This document shows positions 56,200 through 64,000 of a stretch of DNA of 64,000 nucleotides, piece after piece. The notes beneath the pieces were generated by a model that saw nothing but the letters and a program-made list of their open reading frames with translations, ran no database searches and had not been told where the DNA came from. Positions within the stretch are counted from its first letter, which is position 1. Each line of letters begins with the position of its first letter. The position numbers and the translations under genes were made by a program. Source of the DNA: Notamacropus eugenii (Eukaryota > Chordata > Mammalia > Diprotodontia > Macropodidae); assembly GCF_028372415.1 (NCBI RefSeq), contig NW_027325142.1:264843-328842 (forward strand), given 5' to 3'.

Positions 56200-56660
56200 T
56201 GTAAAATCTCACCTTTCCCATCCCTTTAAGTCCTACAAGACTTTTCTTTTCTTTCTTATAAACTATTTCCCATTTAAACTATCAACAGCTTTTTTGTACA
56301 CAGTTGTTTTCATGTAGTCTCTTCCATTAGATCGTCAGCTCCCAAAGGTACTACTTTGACCTTTGTTTGGATCCCTGGCTTCTAATTAAAGTTCTTCACA
56401 AACTAGCGTCAATCTATCTCTATGGCTTCATTGTACACTTACTATCTCTCCCACACGCTAATGTTCCAGTCAAACTGTCCCTCTCTCTATTTTTCACAAA
56501 TTATTACCATCTCTTTGCCTTTTCAGTAGTCATTTCCTATACCAGGAATTTGCTTTCTTCACTTCAATCTTAAGGTACCATTCCGGAAGCCTCCTTTAAG
56601 TCTTACCTCAAGGGCTGGCTCCTACAGAAAACCTTACTTGAGAACCCTTGCACTTCTAGA
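56200..56660 (+). mobile_element. L2-like LINE 3' fragments
   Basis: Contains 'aaaactatttcccatttaaac', 'ttccattagatcgtcagctccc' and 'ccattccggaagcctcctttaagtcttacctcaagggctggctcctacagaaaacctt', the characteristic vocabulary of L2 3' ends ('taagctccttgagggcaggg', 'aagtctcacctcctccaggaagcctt'). It is ancient and diverged. Confidence 0.55.
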
Positions 56661-56875
56661 GATCTCAATGTGCCAGGCGCTGTGCCAAATAAGCATTAAT
56701 AATCAGCTTATTATATTATAATAATAAGCAAGTTAAGTGACTTGCCCAAGGTCACACTGCAATAAGTGCCTGAGGTCGGATTAGAACTCAGGAAGAGGAA
56801 CCTTTTTGACTCCAGGCTCACCCGGTACCCACTGCTTTTAAACGTCAAGCTAGAAAATGACTTGTACATAGTTTA
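56661..56875 (-). mobile_element. MIR-type SINE, minus strand
   Basis: 'tgtgccaggcgctgtgccaa...agttaagtgacttgcccaaggtcacactgcaataagtgcctgaggtcggattagaactcagg' is the reverse complement of the MIR core and tail. Confidence 0.75.
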
Positions 56876-58841
56876 TGCTTTATTGAGTTAACTGGATGAC
56901 TGATATACTGACTGGTTTTGAAGAACTGCTCTTTTCCCTTCATTTTAAAAAAAATTCATTGTAAGAAGAAACAGCATACCTGTGGTTAAGGAGAGGGAGG
57001 GTTATAAAAACAATGATGTCAATACAATTTTTAAGTAAAAACAGCAGTTGCTTTTCATTTTTTCTTTTATTGGAATTTGGGGGGGGGGGGGAACACCACC
57101 TTGCATGTAAGAGGAAAAGTATAACAAATCTGTAGCACAAACCTGACCTTGTCCCTTTGTAATTTATTTCAGGACGCTTGTAAGAGAGACAATTTAAATA
57201 GCCTTTCCAGAAGAGAAAGAAAAGCAAACCTTTGGTAAATCTCACATAACAAGAATATAAAACCTTAGCACAACTAGCTCGTAATATTAAATAACTTTAT
57301 GGCCTGAATAATGATGTAAAAAAAATTCTAAGTAAAGGATTCATCTATTAAATATGTCTATAACACAACACCTATGAACCTTACAACAAAAATGCATAGA
57401 CAACAATGGAGTAGTATAAGCGACACCTTAAGTAAGTCATACATGTGATTTTACATGTGATTTTTAATTCTGACTAGGGAAGAAGTTATCTGAACTTGGA
57501 AAACTAGGAAAAACAAATCCTGTTATGACGAAAACTCATATATAAGCTCAGCAAAGTTCTCATCTCAAATCTTCATTGGCACCACCTTCAGTTGTTTGGC
57601 TTTTTTATTCTACTGTAATACTTGTGTCAGTATAAAAAGTGCTTGGAAACTGGCTTTTTATTCAAGCTATTCTCTCTGTAGCTGATAAAAAAAAAAGCCT
57701 TACCAGCTTCTTAAATAATAAAATACTGGTTTTTAAGAACACAATTTTAATAATTGGCTTTTTACATACATAAAAATTCAAAATTGTTCAAAGCAGATGA
57801 CTGTTGGAGTGGAACCTGAGTCAATTATTTTTCTCGTTTCTTATTTTCATTTTTACTGTTTGTATCACCTGCCCCCACACCCCCTCCCACCCCCCAAATC
57901 AAAAGACACATCCAAGATTTCTGGAGTAAGGGGGAAATATCAGACCAGGACATGGTAATATAGTCATCTGAACTGTCAACAATCACCTTCCAAAAGGCAA
58001 ATTTCTTTCTTTTCTTTCTTTTTTTTTTATTTCTTATCTAGCCTTATCTACAGTAATGAAATAATTATTTAAAATACCCATTAGGTGAAAGTGTACATAA
58101 TTTTCAAAATCTTTTTGAAAAGGATTAAAGACTGTATTTTATCAGAATCAATTTTCTTCATAAAACTCTAGACTAATAAAATGAAGGGACAATATTTACA
58201 ACAAATATTAGCAACTTAAATTAGTAGTTAGTGGTTTAAATACGTGTATTCATAGCATAAAAACATAAATAAATATTAGGGGGTTCCCTGTAACTGAATA
58301 TGCTAATTATTTTAAGAGTCATCAAAAAGCTATATAATAACATTAGAGTCATGACTTTCACTGTACTGAGAACATCTTCTATCAAGCACTCAATAAATAT
58401 TTGCCTACAATGAAATGAGCTGAAAAAAATTAGAATACAACAAAGTTCACTTAGCATTGAAACTATGGAAGGTCATGTAATTTTTCTTTGATGGTTTTTG
58501 TGAGTTCTTACTGTACAGCAGTGAAGTTTTAATGGGCTTACAGAAGTACTCTGATATATTTTTTTAAAAAACCCATCCGATGGATTTTTAAACCAAACGA
58601 GGTATCCATTTCCTTGTTTCGTCATAGGTGACTAGAAAGAAAACTTGTGTTCTTAATACTCCGTGCCTGTGTTTTGGAAAACATCGTGAAGTTCTCTGGA
58701 AATTAAAAAAAAAAATACAGCAACAATCCAAAGACACAGAGTATAGCCACGTAGGAAATAACTAAACCTTTGTTTTCAGACTTTCATGTTCACTCCAGGA
58801 TGATATCTCCTCACTGGAAAAACTAAGTCTCAGATAGTGGA
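56876..58841 (-). other. Unique AT-rich DNA, possible 3' UTR
   Basis: About 2 kb free of recognised repeats, unusual in this window. On the minus strand it lies directly downstream of a possible terminal exon. It holds an AU-rich element-like word (TATTTATTTATG near 58276-58265) and several AATAAA-type signals, one near 56884-56879. A G run occurs at 57076-57093 (plus). Nothing proves transcription. Confidence 0.25.
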
Positions 58842-59044
58842 TCACTTAGATATAAGTTCATCTACTGACATAAATGGAGAGCTGGATTCAGAAGGTGGTA
58901 TGAGAGAATCAGTGGTCGTAGTGACTTTAGCTGGTGAACTGCAAGAAGATTCAGCAGGGGGATTATTTCCATCAAAGGTATCTGAAGACAGACTGGAAGA
59001 AATAAATGGCACGGAAGCTGAGATGTGTGAAATGATTTGCCCCA
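58842..59044 (-). CDS. Possible C-terminal exon of a host gene (unidentified)
   Basis: The minus strand has an acceptor-like site (TTTGAATTATTTAG before 59044). An open segment follows that reads GQIISHISASVPFISSSL and continues through a Ser/Pro/Thr-rich tail to SPFMSVDELISK and a TGA at 58844-58842. About 67 residues are visible. I do not recognise the protein. The frame also stays open upstream to about 59110, and the plus strand is open over the same bases (58804-59052), so chance is a real alternative. The non-repetitive 2 kb downstream fits a 3' UTR. Treat it as a lead only. Confidence 0.22.
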
Positions 59045-59059
59045 CTAAATAATTCAAAT

Positions 59060-60075
59060 ATGATGAAAAATATTTAGTGCAATTGTCTTTAAAGGCATTT
59101 GGAGTGAAATTAAAAGGAAAACAATTTCAAGACAAACAAGAATTTTTTTCTTCTTGTGTTTGCTTAGCAAAGCTGAACATCCTACTGACAATACCCTTTT
59201 CTTTTCCCTCAAATAAGTATTTGATCCCTAAGCTGGTACAATTTACACATTTAATCACTTTACGAGGATTTCCCTTTTTTGGCGGGGGGGAGGGAAGGGG
59301 GAAGGTAATCATAAGATTTGACAGAAAGAGTTTCCTTTGTTTGCTCCAGTAATTAAGTGGCAGCACCGTGCAGTGGAGTGAATGAATAAAAAAAGTATTT
59401 ATGAAGTGCATCTACTCTTCCTGAATGCTCTCAGTTCTCTAGGTATTCATGACATTGCTTTCTCCAGATTCTTTTCCCAGATGTTGCCCCACTCCTCAGT
59501 ACTTTTTACTGGATGTGTCTGTCCTAGGAGCTCTCATTTTTTTATCTCTACGTAATAAAACTGCTTGCTGAACTCATGAATTTCCACCGATTTGATAATC
59601 ATCTCTAAGCAGATAATTTCTCTAATTAACAAATCTAATCACCTGCATAACCTGTCTGATAGATACATCTGAAATTCAATGGGTCCAAGTCACAATTTTT
59701 ATCTTTTCCTCCAAACCCTCTCCTTTTCTCAGTTTCCCATGGAAATAACTTCCCATTTCTAACCCAGTCGAAGTGTTGGCATCATCACTTACAATCACTC
59801 CCCGTAACCAATCAGTTGTAGTCCTGTTACAATTACTCTAGTATGCGCCGCCTTCTCTCCACTCAAATAACCACCAACGCTATAACTTTCTAACTGCCCC
59901 AAATTTATCTTTACAAATCCTCCAAAGTGATTTTTGTAATCCATGTCACCTATTCCTCCTCCTCCTCCTCCTCCTCCTCCATAAATTACCACCTTTTTTT
60001 TAATCAAAATTAAATATAAAGTCTTCTGGCAATTTAAAGCCCTTCACAATATTACCCTTTCTGACCTTCAAGTGA
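59060..60075. other. Unassigned DNA
   Basis: No gene or named repeat is recognised. It contains a C/T-rich stretch and the TCC repeat listed separately. Confidence 0.35.
59956..59981. repeat. (TCC)n microsatellite
   Basis: Nearly nine TCC units. The glycine-rich frame on the minus strand across it is an artefact. Confidence 0.95.
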
Positions 60076-60079
60076 AGTC

Positions 60080-60190
60080 AGTGATCACTCATTACATGCT
60101 TATTATGTGCCAGGTGCTGTGCTAAACACTGGAAATACAAATGCAAGAAAGTGTCTGAACTCCAGGTGTTTACACCCTAATGAGGTGGAG
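60080..60190 (+). mobile_element. Old SINE/LINE tail fragment
   Basis: 'ttattatgtgccaggtgctgtgctaaacactggaaatacaaa' followed by 'aactccaggtgtttacaccctaatgaggtgga' is a widespread ancient mammalian repeat pattern (L3/MIR-type). I cannot fix the exact family. Confidence 0.6.
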
Positions 60191-60429
60191 AAAACACATA
60201 AAGAGGAGGGGAAAAAAAGGAAAGGAGTTGGAGTAATGATGTTACTCTGTGTAGGTGATGAGGTAAAAAAGAGTGCTCAAGGCATGAATACAAGATGTGA
60301 GATACGAGGTAAGATTGACAGGATGTGCAAAATCAGAGGAGTGATCAAAAGAGACCATGCGCTGAAGCCCCCCATTATGGACTTAACTGTGTGCTTTCAC
60401 AAAGCACCCCTTTACCTGATATTCTTATG
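60191..60429. other. Unassigned DNA
   Basis: Purine-rich unique sequence without a recognised feature. Confidence 0.3.
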
Positions 60430-60740
60430 TTTGTATGTATGACAAAGACACCTCAGGCCTACCTGGTATTCCAGGCATTCCAGAGTTGTGTTTGACCCTT
60501 CTCCCTTCTCCTTTTCCCCTTTTCTCTGTCCCGTCAAACTGTATGTAGAATACAGCTAATCTGCTTTCCTCAGGCCCACCACCTATACTCTGTCTCATAC
60601 ATGGAGTAGAACCCATTAGGGCTGTACTTCATGGGGAGCAGGCCCACTGGGTGTCACCTCAATAAATGTCTTTCTTTAACAGACACCTGTTTCAGTGAAT
60701 TTCTTTCAGGACACTAGGACTCACCCTTTCCAGTGGCAAC
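60430..60740 (+). mobile_element. LTR-like fragment
   Basis: An AATAAA at about 60660 is followed by 'tgtctttctttaacagacacctgtttcagtgaatttctttcag', resembling the fragment at 5351-5465, and then by a TGGCAACCC stretch that could be a primer site. It is probably an old LTR end, and the boundaries are uncertain. 60741-61085 shows nothing I can name. Confidence 0.4.
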
Positions 60741-61089
60741 CCAGCATTCCTAGAGTGCCCCCTGAACTTATCGTTAGCGGTCAGTATATAGTGTGGGAGA
60801 TTCAGAAATGCACTTGCCAAGGAATGAAGACATGGCTCCTCCTTAACACCGAGGTTCTTAGAGAACCAACCCATCAGAAGACTTAGGGGCAAAGGGTCTC
60901 TTCAGTGTGTGAAGTACAGGACTGGATTGTACTGTGGAGTGTGATTCCAGGGTGAATTACTTTTGTTGAAACAGTACGAGAGACTGAGGAGTGCTGGCTT
61001 GAAAGTAATGAAGTCTTTTCACACCTAACTGCTTCCACAAAGTCAATGACACAACTATATTGTCCTTGCTGTTTCTCATGCATGACACT

Positions 61090-61440
61090 CCAATTCCCAG
61101 TTGTGTGCATTTTCACTGGAGGCCTCCTATGCATGGAATGTTTTCCCTTTTAATTCCCAGGTTCCCTCAAGATGCAGCTCAAAATGCATCTTCTTCAAGA
61201 GGCTGTTGCTGTTTCCTGCTCTCCCTTCTCCCCTCTGAGGTTTATCTTTGATTTAGATCACAACCACACACCCACTCCTTAAAGGTACATAGCTGTTTGC
61301 ATGTTGTTTCCCTGCTGTGAACTCCCTGAGAGCAGGAACCATGTTTTGTCCTTTCTTTGTAGCCTCAGTATTTATTATAATGTCTTGCATATAGTGAATA
61401 TTTAAAAATGCAAGTATAAATGCTTGCTGACTCTCTAAAG
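61090..61440 (+). mobile_element. L2 LINE 3' end
   Basis: A typical L2 order: 'ccctcaagatgcagctcaaaatgcatcttcttcaagaggct', then 'gtgaactccctgagagcaggaaccatgttttgtc', then 'agcctcagtatttattataatgtcttgcatatagtgaat', then 'aaatgcttgctga'. It is ancient. Confidence 0.85.
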
Positions 61441-61479
61441 CTCACCTACAAAACACCAGGCTACCAGGGAGAAAGTTTA

Positions 61480-61740
61480 AATTCCAGTGGGAGGAGGATG
61501 AAAAAGGGGAAAAATACAAAATAAGGCTACAAAGGTAGGTTGCAGGTAGCTGGTGAAGGGCTTTAAATGCCAAACCAAATTTATATTTGAAAATGGAAGG
61601 AAACTCCTGTCGTTTGGAGAGAGTGATGTGGTCTGGCCTGCATTTTAGGGAAATCTGTTTGATGGCTATGTGAAGGACAGAGGGGAGACAGGAGAGACTT
61701 GAGAAAGGAAAACCAATTAGGAAGCCATCACCATATTCCC
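61480..61740 (+). mobile_element. L3/CR1-like ancient repeat
   Basis: 'aaggtaggttgcaggtagctggtgaagggctttaaatgccaaa', then 'gagagagtgatgtggtctggcctgcattttaggg', then 'gagacttgag...aaccaattaggaagccat' is a recurrent ancient mammalian repeat, probably LINE-derived. The family name is a guess. Confidence 0.6.
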
Positions 61741-61859
61741 ATGCAAATCAACGACACCTCACATTATTCTTCCCTTTAAACATATCCCTTATCTCAACTT
61801 TCCCCTTTTTCTTAAAGGCACTACCACCCAATCCTCTAATAATAAAAACTTGCAATTCT

Positions 61860-62090
61860 AGGGCGGCTGCTATAAGCCAGGAATTGTGCTAAGCACTCGA
61901 CAAACACTATCTCATTTAATCCTCACAACAACTCTGGACGGTAGGTGCTCAATGTATTACTTCAACTTTCCACTAGGCAAATGGAGGCAGACAAAGATTA
62001 AGTGACTTGTCTGACTTGGGAGATGAACTCAGGTTTCCCTGATTCCAGACCTAACACTGTATCTGCTATGACACTTAGCTACTTTTACAA
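61860..62090 (-). mobile_element. MIR SINE, minus strand
   Basis: 'gccaggaattgtgctaagcactcgacaaacactatctcatttaatcctcacaacaactc', then 'aagtgacttgtctgacttgggagatgaactcaggtttccctgattccag', is the reverse complement of MIR. Confidence 0.85.
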
Positions 62091-62099
62091 CAATGTAAG

Positions 62100-63000
62100 T
62101 TGGTGATAAGAAAGGGAAATCATAAGGTGACACTGTTTACTTTCTTATATTGCAAGATGGTGTCTGTAACTCACGAGACCTTTCTCATTATTAGGGTAGT
62201 TAGAAGGGGTGTGTACAGACAGAGGACATAGGTGTGAGGTGAATATAAAGGAATGATATCTAAAAATAAAATTAAGGGGTGAGAGAAGAATGTACTGGGA
62301 GAAAGGGAGAGGTAGAATGGGGCAATATGCCACACAAAAGAGGCAAGAAAAAGTCTTTCCAGTGGAGGGTATCACGCTCATTTAAATGGGAAGATCTTTA
62401 CCATTCGTTAATAGGTCCAACTCACCTGCCTGGGTCACGTGAAATCCCAAGCAGGCTGTGATGGGAGAAGGTTGCTGAATGAGTGGAACAGGAAGAGGCA
62501 GAGCCAAGGCAGAGCAAGCTAGTGAGAGAGCAATCAGAACTGAACCCTAAAAGCAGGCAGCTGGTTGCAAGTGAGAGAAGGGCGCTTTGTTTAAGGGAAG
62601 CATGCTTCTGATTTGCTTAATGGAGCTGGTTTGTGGGAAGCTGCTCTCTACCTTGTTATTGCATAAAGATTTTTGTTACTATGATGGATATGGCTTTCTG
62701 GTGTCCAAAACAAAAATATTTTGGTTCTGTTTTTCGTGAGTAGAATCTGTTGCATTTCACGATTCAGAATTGCACCAGCATATTCACGAGCACGGGAGGC
62801 ACTGTGGATATGGTGTAGGTGCCATAGGGGGGAAGAGGGGGAGGTGAGAGTGAGTGAGTGAGGGGAAGGGAATAAGAGAAGGGGAGAGGTGAGAGAAGAG
62901 AGGACAGATGGGGGGTAGTTAGAAGCAAAAGTATTTTGAGGAGAGACAGGGTGAATGAAGACTGAGAACAGAATTAAAGTGGAGGCGGGCGGGAGTTGCA
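62100..63000 (+). mobile_element. HAL1 fragment (purine-rich block), interrupted
   Basis: 62100-62375 and 62815-63000 match the post-ORF1 purine-rich block of HAL1 ('cactgtttactttcttatattgcaagatg', 'ggaatgatatctaaaaataaaattaaggggtgagag', then 'gtagttagaagcaaaagtattttgaggagagacagg'). The pieces are collinear and separated by a 440-bp LTR-like repeat. Confidence 0.7.
62376..62814 (+). mobile_element. LTR-like interspersed repeat, plus strand
   Basis: The second copy of the element at 31310-31735 (opposite strand), inserted into a HAL1. It contains 'cttgttattgcataaagatttttgttactatgatggat' and 'attttggttctgtttttcgtg'. The family is unidentified. It is fossil. Confidence 0.5.
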
Positions 63001-63024
63001 CGGAGGGAGATACAATTAGCCACG

Positions 63025-63130
63025 TAACTGAAAAAAATTTTAAAACAAGTTTCTCTGATAAAAGCCTCATTTCTCAAACATATAGAGAACTGAGTCAAAT
63101 TCATAAAAGAAAGAACTATTCCCCAGTTGA
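63025..63130 (+). mobile_element. L1 ORF2 fragment, plus strand
   Basis: It encodes FSDKSLISQTYRELSQIHKRKNYSPVDKV, matching FGDKGLISRIYRELIQMYNHTSHSPVDKW of the young L1 ORF2 C-terminal region. Confidence 0.8.
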
Positions 63131-63275
63131 TAAAGTTTTATATGTACAGGTTTCATATATAGAAAATGTGTGTATATAATGTTTAGACCTATATGTATAA
63201 ATATGTGTGTTCAGACATGTATATATGTGTTTATGTATGTCTGTATGTGTGTATGTATATATCTATATGCGGTTT
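63131..63275. repeat. TATG/TG-rich microsatellite
   Basis: Impure TATG, TGTA and TG repeats of about 140 bp, between two L1 scraps in opposite orientation. Confidence 0.8.
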
Positions 63276-63279
63276 AATA

Positions 63280-63470
63280 GATTTCAAGCCCAGTTCCAAC
63301 TTGCCTTCCATAATAGCTACACTATTCTATCAACGATACACCTGTAGTAATATACACCACGCACCTACTTTCCAACAAGTCCCTTCAGCATTTGTCATTC
63401 TCCTTTTTTGCTACGTTGGCCAACGTGATGGGTGTAAGGTGGCACCTCAGAAATGTTCCAGTGAGTATTT
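63280..63470 (-). mobile_element. L1 ORF2 fragment, minus strand
   Basis: This matches 19985-20150 of the young L1 in the same orientation ('ttccaac', 'catttgtcattctcctttt', 'gccaacgtgatgggtgtaaggtggcacctcag'). It is short and diverged. 63471-63640 has nothing I recognise. Confidence 0.65.
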
Positions 63471-63640
63471 CTCCATTCTTAGCTGCTTTGCTTTAATTCT
63501 CCACTTTTAATTCTTAAGGCTGTTACCTTTTTAGTCTTCTTTATTGCTTGTCGTGTGGCAATAATTTTCTAACTGTCTTATGTTTCATATGTAATTCTTC
63601 ATTTAAGGACTTTCTGCGAGAGAACACTGGGAGAAGGGAG

Positions 63641-64000
63641 TAGCTAATCCTCTAACTTTCTGGTGATCTGGATTTATAAGAGCAATGCAGGAAGTCTATA
63701 AACATAACACACTACATGAATGACAAAAACTGTAAGATAATATGTAATTATCTCATTAAATAAAAAAATCCCTTTCTCACAATACAGAATAACCACAGAC
63801 TCTTCATAAATATGGTGACCATAGCCTTTCTAAAGCCAAGGAAAAGTGTTATTTGAAAGTGAGAAGCAGAAGCTGTTCTACTCAGGTTAGGGTAAAGCAA
63901 AGGTGCCCACTGTCATCACTATTACATAAGTGCTAAAGAGACAGAAGAACAAAACAAATTTCAGGGAAGAAGCATAGACAAAGATTATAGAAAGAAAACT
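63641..64000 (+). mobile_element. Old L1 RT-region fragment, running off the window
   Basis: 'gggtaaagcaaaggtgcccactgtcatcactatt' encodes RVKQRCPLSSLL, the [12 protein letters not shown] motif before the RT active site. Upstream sequence is too decayed to place with certainty. It continues past the window end. Confidence 0.5.

Noticed and set aside
58837-59052. Plus-strand acidic 71-codon frame ending CEMICPTK
   Set aside because: It overlaps the minus-strand candidate exon on the same bases. No start context, neighbours or downstream signals favour it, so I list the minus strand instead, at low confidence.
60107-60442. 111-codon plus-strand frame
   Set aside because: It begins inside an ancient repeat fragment and shows no domain or conserved composition.
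1-64000. tRNA, rRNA or snRNA genes
   Set aside because: I looked for cloverleaf A/B-box pairs and for known small-RNA starts and found none that I could support. The SINE pieces are too decayed or lack the tRNA-like head.

Overview
The window is non-coding mammalian genome dominated by retrotransposons. I infer a marsupial (opossum-like) source. The youngest L1 is clearly a therian L1, but it has a roughly 520-bp purine-rich spacer between its two ORFs. Several ORF1-only half-L1 (HAL1) elements are present, one L1 copy is nearly intact, and the CORE-SINE/MIR-type and L2 fragments look marsupial. There are no rRNA or tRNA genes, no CRISPR array and no confident host protein gene. One weak candidate for a host 3' exon lies near 59 kb on the minus strand.

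Layout: 1-835 is a pyrimidine-rich tandem repeat. 836-5350 is an old L1 on the plus strand. 5351-7930 is a mosaic of L1 and LTR pieces, one of which carries a target-site-flanked HAL1 tail. 7931-11177 is unassigned. 11192-14827 is a full-length HAL1 bounded by 14-bp target-site duplications (TSDs). 15165-17684 is an old L1, cut by a HAL1 that starts at 17685. That HAL1 is itself split by a young full-length L1 on the minus strand (19251-26180, 16-bp TSD, ORF1 intact, ORF2 with one in-frame stop). Two minus-strand HAL1 copies follow (26972-28303 and 28641-31078), then unassigned DNA to 34184.

From 34185 to 54374 I read one old minus-strand L1 that was opened by three later events. These are a retrovirus-like LTR complex (36496-45581), a plus-strand HAL1 (46501-50046) and a minus-strand HAL1 (50901-53493, 20-bp TSD). 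The LTR element has two LTRs, a proline-tRNA-type primer site and a polypurine tract, but no gag, pol or env-sized frame. A second internal segment of the same family lies inverted on its left. From 54.4 to 62 kb the sequence changes to ancient L2, MIR and L3-like fragments in mostly unique DNA. The last 2 kb returns to HAL1 and L1 debris.

How the parts relate: the HAL1 copies share a 5' end with a YY1-like site, an ORF1 and a purine-rich block with a microsatellite, and they lack ORF2, so they presumably depended on L1 ORF2 protein supplied in trans. They fall into a short-tailed form and a long-tailed form. The extra 1 kb tail of the long form is homologous to an internal block of the LTR element. 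I regard this LINE/LTR chimera as the most interesting signal in the window. Percent identities, ages and species were not computed. All alignments were made by eye.
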